Shown here: piece by piece, positions 62,354 through 64,000 of the stretch | Position numbering within the stretch: the first letter of the stretch is position 1 | Layout of the letters: each line of letters begins with the position of its first letter | NCBI GenBank assembly: GCA_965237405.1 | Contig: OZ250139.1 | Span: 1,550,001 to 1,614,000, forward strand | Source of the DNA: CAUZIB01 sp963663925 | Lineage (GTDB): Bacteria > Acidobacteriota > Vicinamibacteria > Vicinamibacterales > UBA8438 | Direction of reading: 5' to 3' | DNA length: 64,000 bases | Program-made: the position numbers and the translations under genes | The notes under the pieces: model-generated | What the model was told of the DNA's origin: nothing | What the model saw: the letters and a program-made list of their open reading frames with translations, nothing else | Database searches by the model: none

Positions 62354-63214
62354 CTACCCTTGTGGTAACAAGAACTGCCATCCTTCGTCGAGTCGCCTCT
62401 GGTGAAGATCCCTTGCATACGCAGCTCCGCACATGACTTTGTCTTGCGCCTTGCACGCCTCAAGGACCACCTGGTACATGGCCTCAACCTCCGGATGGGT
62501 CTGAATATCGCCAAAAGGCCCGAGCCCCATAGAGATACTTGTATCGCTGTGAACCATCAGGATCGCACTGATGGGCGCGGCGAGGATATCGTGGATGTTC
62601 TCGACGGCTTCAACCGATTCAATCATCGCCACCGCGAAAAGCTCCCCGGCAGGATTTAGGGGCCACACATCAGCCTTGCTGTGGTATTCGACGTCGTCCG
62701 CCAAGCGCCACAAACGGGTCGCTCTCCCAGGTCCCCAGCCCCGTTCACCTTTTGGCTCGGGGTACGCCGAGTCCAGAGTCTGCGGGTAACGCATGGCGCG
62801 CACAAACCTCCAAGCTTCTTCTCCAGTGTCGACGTGCGTGAGCGCGACGCCCAGAGTGCCCTGATCCAAGACCTGCTTGATGGCCCATCTGAAATCCTCG
62901 TCACCTTCCTGGGGAATGCGGACTACAGGCGTCACGCTGAGTCGGCCGTCCGGATCTCGGCTCTCTCCCATTTCAGCGAGCGTCGTTACCAACAGCTCCG
63001 CCGAGAACGGCGAATGCTCCATATCGATGAACCGCCATTCCTCGCCCGCGATCGCAGGCCGCCCTTCTTCGATCGCCTCGATAATCTTGTTTAGGCGGGG
63101 TCGCTCCTGCGGCGCCGGGCCACACGCGCTGAGGCTGGCCACAGCCAGAGCCACCCCGGCCACCAGTGTCACATGCGTCCACGCCATCAACCGTCGCAGT
63201 ATTGAACCGTTCAT
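62354..63214 (-). CDS. HpcH/HpaI aldolase-like lipoprotein
   Basis: A 286-residue TIM-barrel protein with signal peptide and lipobox (ASLSAC31), so a membrane-anchored, exported member of a family that is normally cytoplasmic. It keeps the catalytic residues: His67 in IDMEHSPF, Arg99 in TPVVRIP, Glu in VAMIESVEAVENIHDIL and Asp in VHSDTSISMG. VDTGEEAWRFVRAMRYPQ and ERGWGPGRATR are typical. It probably cleaves or condenses a 2-oxo acid in the periplasm, or has another role that uses the same site. The ATG at 63214 has GGAGG just upstream. The paralogue at 23752 lacks His and Arg. Confidence 0.8.
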   Translation of the reverse strand: MNGSILRRLMAWTHVTLVAGVALAVASLSACGPAPQERPRLNKIIEAIEEGRPAIAGEEWRFIDMEHSPFSAELLVTTLAEMGESRDPDGRLSVTPVVRIPQEGDEDFRWAIKQVLDQGTLGVALTHVDTGEEAWRFVRAMRYPQTLDSAYPEPKGERGWGPGRATRLWRLADDVEYHSKADVWPLNPAGELFAVAMIESVEAVENIHDILAAPISAILMVHSDTSISMGLGPFGDIQTHPEVEAMYQVVLEACKAQDKVMCGAAYARDLHQRRLDEGWQFLLPQG

Positions 63215-63284
63215 CGGACCTCCATAATCTCGTCGTTGTCCTCTGCCGATGTGACACAAAAAAACGTCACATAGCATACCGATT

Positions 63285-64000
63285 CTACTCTCCCGCGTTC
63301 GACGGCGCCATATAGCTCCGTTTGGCTCGAGCTGTCATACCTTCACGCACGACTCGGATATCAATTTCATGTATCCCACCATCACGATGCGACGCCGCGA
63401 AGGCCAGTACGTACTGGCTATGCAACTCCTCTGACACCCGTTGGAACGTCTGAAGTAGTAAATCAGTTTTCTTGAGCAAAAAATACCCACCGCCCGTCTC
63501 TTCGGCCAGTCTCCGAAGGCGGCTATCCGGCCTTGTCCGTACCCTGCGAAAGCCGTCGAAATAATCTGCCTCTAGTCCGATCACGTAGATCATTACCTCA
63601 TCTGCAATCGCACGCTTGAGCAAATCCCCCGGTCCCGCGTTAAAACTGCCGTGGTCCTGACCATCGGTCAGAACCAAGATAACCTTTCGCCCACCCACCT
63701 CCGCTAGCGCATCGAGGCCCACCGATATCCCGTCGAACAGGCGCGTGAACCACCCGTAAGTGAGCTGGGCGAGCGCGCGGTTCAGCCAATACACATCATC
63801 GATGAACACGGAAGGCATTAGGGAAACCGTGTCATGGAATGCCCCGATACGCGCGCGATCGCCAGGCAACATATATTTCAGGAAATTTTGGGCGCCAGCC
63901 ACAATCAAAGACATGATGCCGCTCTTGGTCACGCTGACGCTTGTGTCAAGCATGATGACTACAGAAATCGGGCGAGTTTCCTTATCGAACAACACTAGTT
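63285..64000 (-). CDS. VWFA-related protein, truncated by the window edge
   Basis: The frame runs out of the window at 64000, so the N-terminus is missing. The visible part is a von Willebrand A domain: VVIMLDTSVSVTKSGIMSLI with the metal site DxSxS, GDRARIGAFHDTVSLMPSVF, LFDGISVGLDALAEVGGRKV, VILVLTDGQDHGSFNAGPGD and, near the end, EELHSQYVLAFAASHRDGGI, the feature that marks the acidobacterial VWFA-related family. It begins 70 bases upstream of the aldolase-like lipoprotein gene on the same strand. Function unknown, ligand binding likely. Confidence 0.82.
   Translation of the reverse strand, partial: LVLFDKETRPISVVIMLDTSVSVTKSGIMSLIVAGAQNFLKYMLPGDRARIGAFHDTVSLMPSVFIDDVYWLNRALAQLTYGWFTRLFDGISVGLDALAEVGGRKVILVLTDGQDHGSFNAGPGDLLKRAIADEVMIYVIGLEADYFDGFRRVRTRPDSRLRRLAEETGGGYFLLKKTDLLLQTFQRVSEELHSQYVLAFAASHRDGGIHEIDIRVVREGMTARAKRSYMAPSNAGE

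Noticed and set aside
1..64000. CRISPR arrays, insertion sequences, prophage
   Set aside because: No regularly spaced repeats, transposase, integrase or phage structural motifs were found; the only repeats are internal to the double-TonB gene.

Overview
The window looks like chromosomal DNA of an uncultivated member of the Acidobacteriota, most likely of the Vicinamibacteria (subdivision 6) type. The grounds are two VWFA-related proteins of the acidobacterial kind, a DUF1552/DUF1592 pair, several PQQ-type beta-propeller enzymes, two CBM9/DUF5916 outer-membrane proteins and a moderately GC-rich, loosely packed sequence. The placement is inferred from gene content; there is no rRNA. One tRNA (tRNA-Phe, GAA, with encoded CCA) is present. 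There is no CRISPR array, prophage or insertion sequence.

Layout. 1-5140: a partial FtsB/DivIC-like gene at the left edge, then a minus-strand cluster of a cPLA2/patatin-like lipase and an M16 peptidase pair (one with the zinc motif, one without). 5294-8803: a Rap1a-type pseudogene, an RNA ligase-like phosphodiesterase, a LON-domain protein cut by an in-frame stop, an EVE-domain protein and a small protein with a TTG start. 8983-16455: a propeller protein, a first member of a four-copy uncharacterised exported family (here called the GRPDLQG family), a large transketolase-like enzyme, a PQQ dehydrogenase-like protein and tRNA-Phe. 16608-25010: DUF3604, tandem carboxypeptidase-regulatory-like proteins with DUF3237, a GH88/105-like protein and an exported HpcH/HpaI-like protein. 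25151-30642: a TolB-N/CBM9/DUF5916 protein and a DegT/NeuC sugar pair. 30888-42487: DUF1552, DUF1592, an ankyrin protein, a cytochrome c-PQQ fusion, a propeller/GRPDLQG operon and a decayed PQQ dehydrogenase. 42488-50443: a second DUF5916 protein, a VWFA protein, two more GRPDLQG members, a B3-like metallo-hydrolase and an esterase. 50579-64000: glycosyltransferase, RRM protein, PpiC-type isomerase, isochorismatase-type hydrolase, cytochrome c', PQQ dehydrogenase, a double-TonB protein, a sulfatase, a second exported aldolase-like lipoprotein and an edge-truncated VWFA protein.

Most products carry signal peptides, lipoboxes or Tat signals, so the region encodes mainly periplasmic and outer-membrane functions: oxidation of alcohols or sugars with PQQ and c-type haem, ester and sulfate cleavage, and peptide turnover.

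Two things stand out. First, several genes are broken or oddly started: in-frame stops in the M16 and LON genes, frameshifts in the Rap1a and TolB-N/DUF5916 genes, a multiply broken PQQ gene, and good Shine-Dalgarno sites sitting in front of ATT, CTG and ATA codons where a start should be. Real decay or non-standard initiation, and sequence error, are all possible. Second, the GRPDLQG family occurs four times, twice beside the same type of propeller protein, which suggests an uncharacterised exported module.
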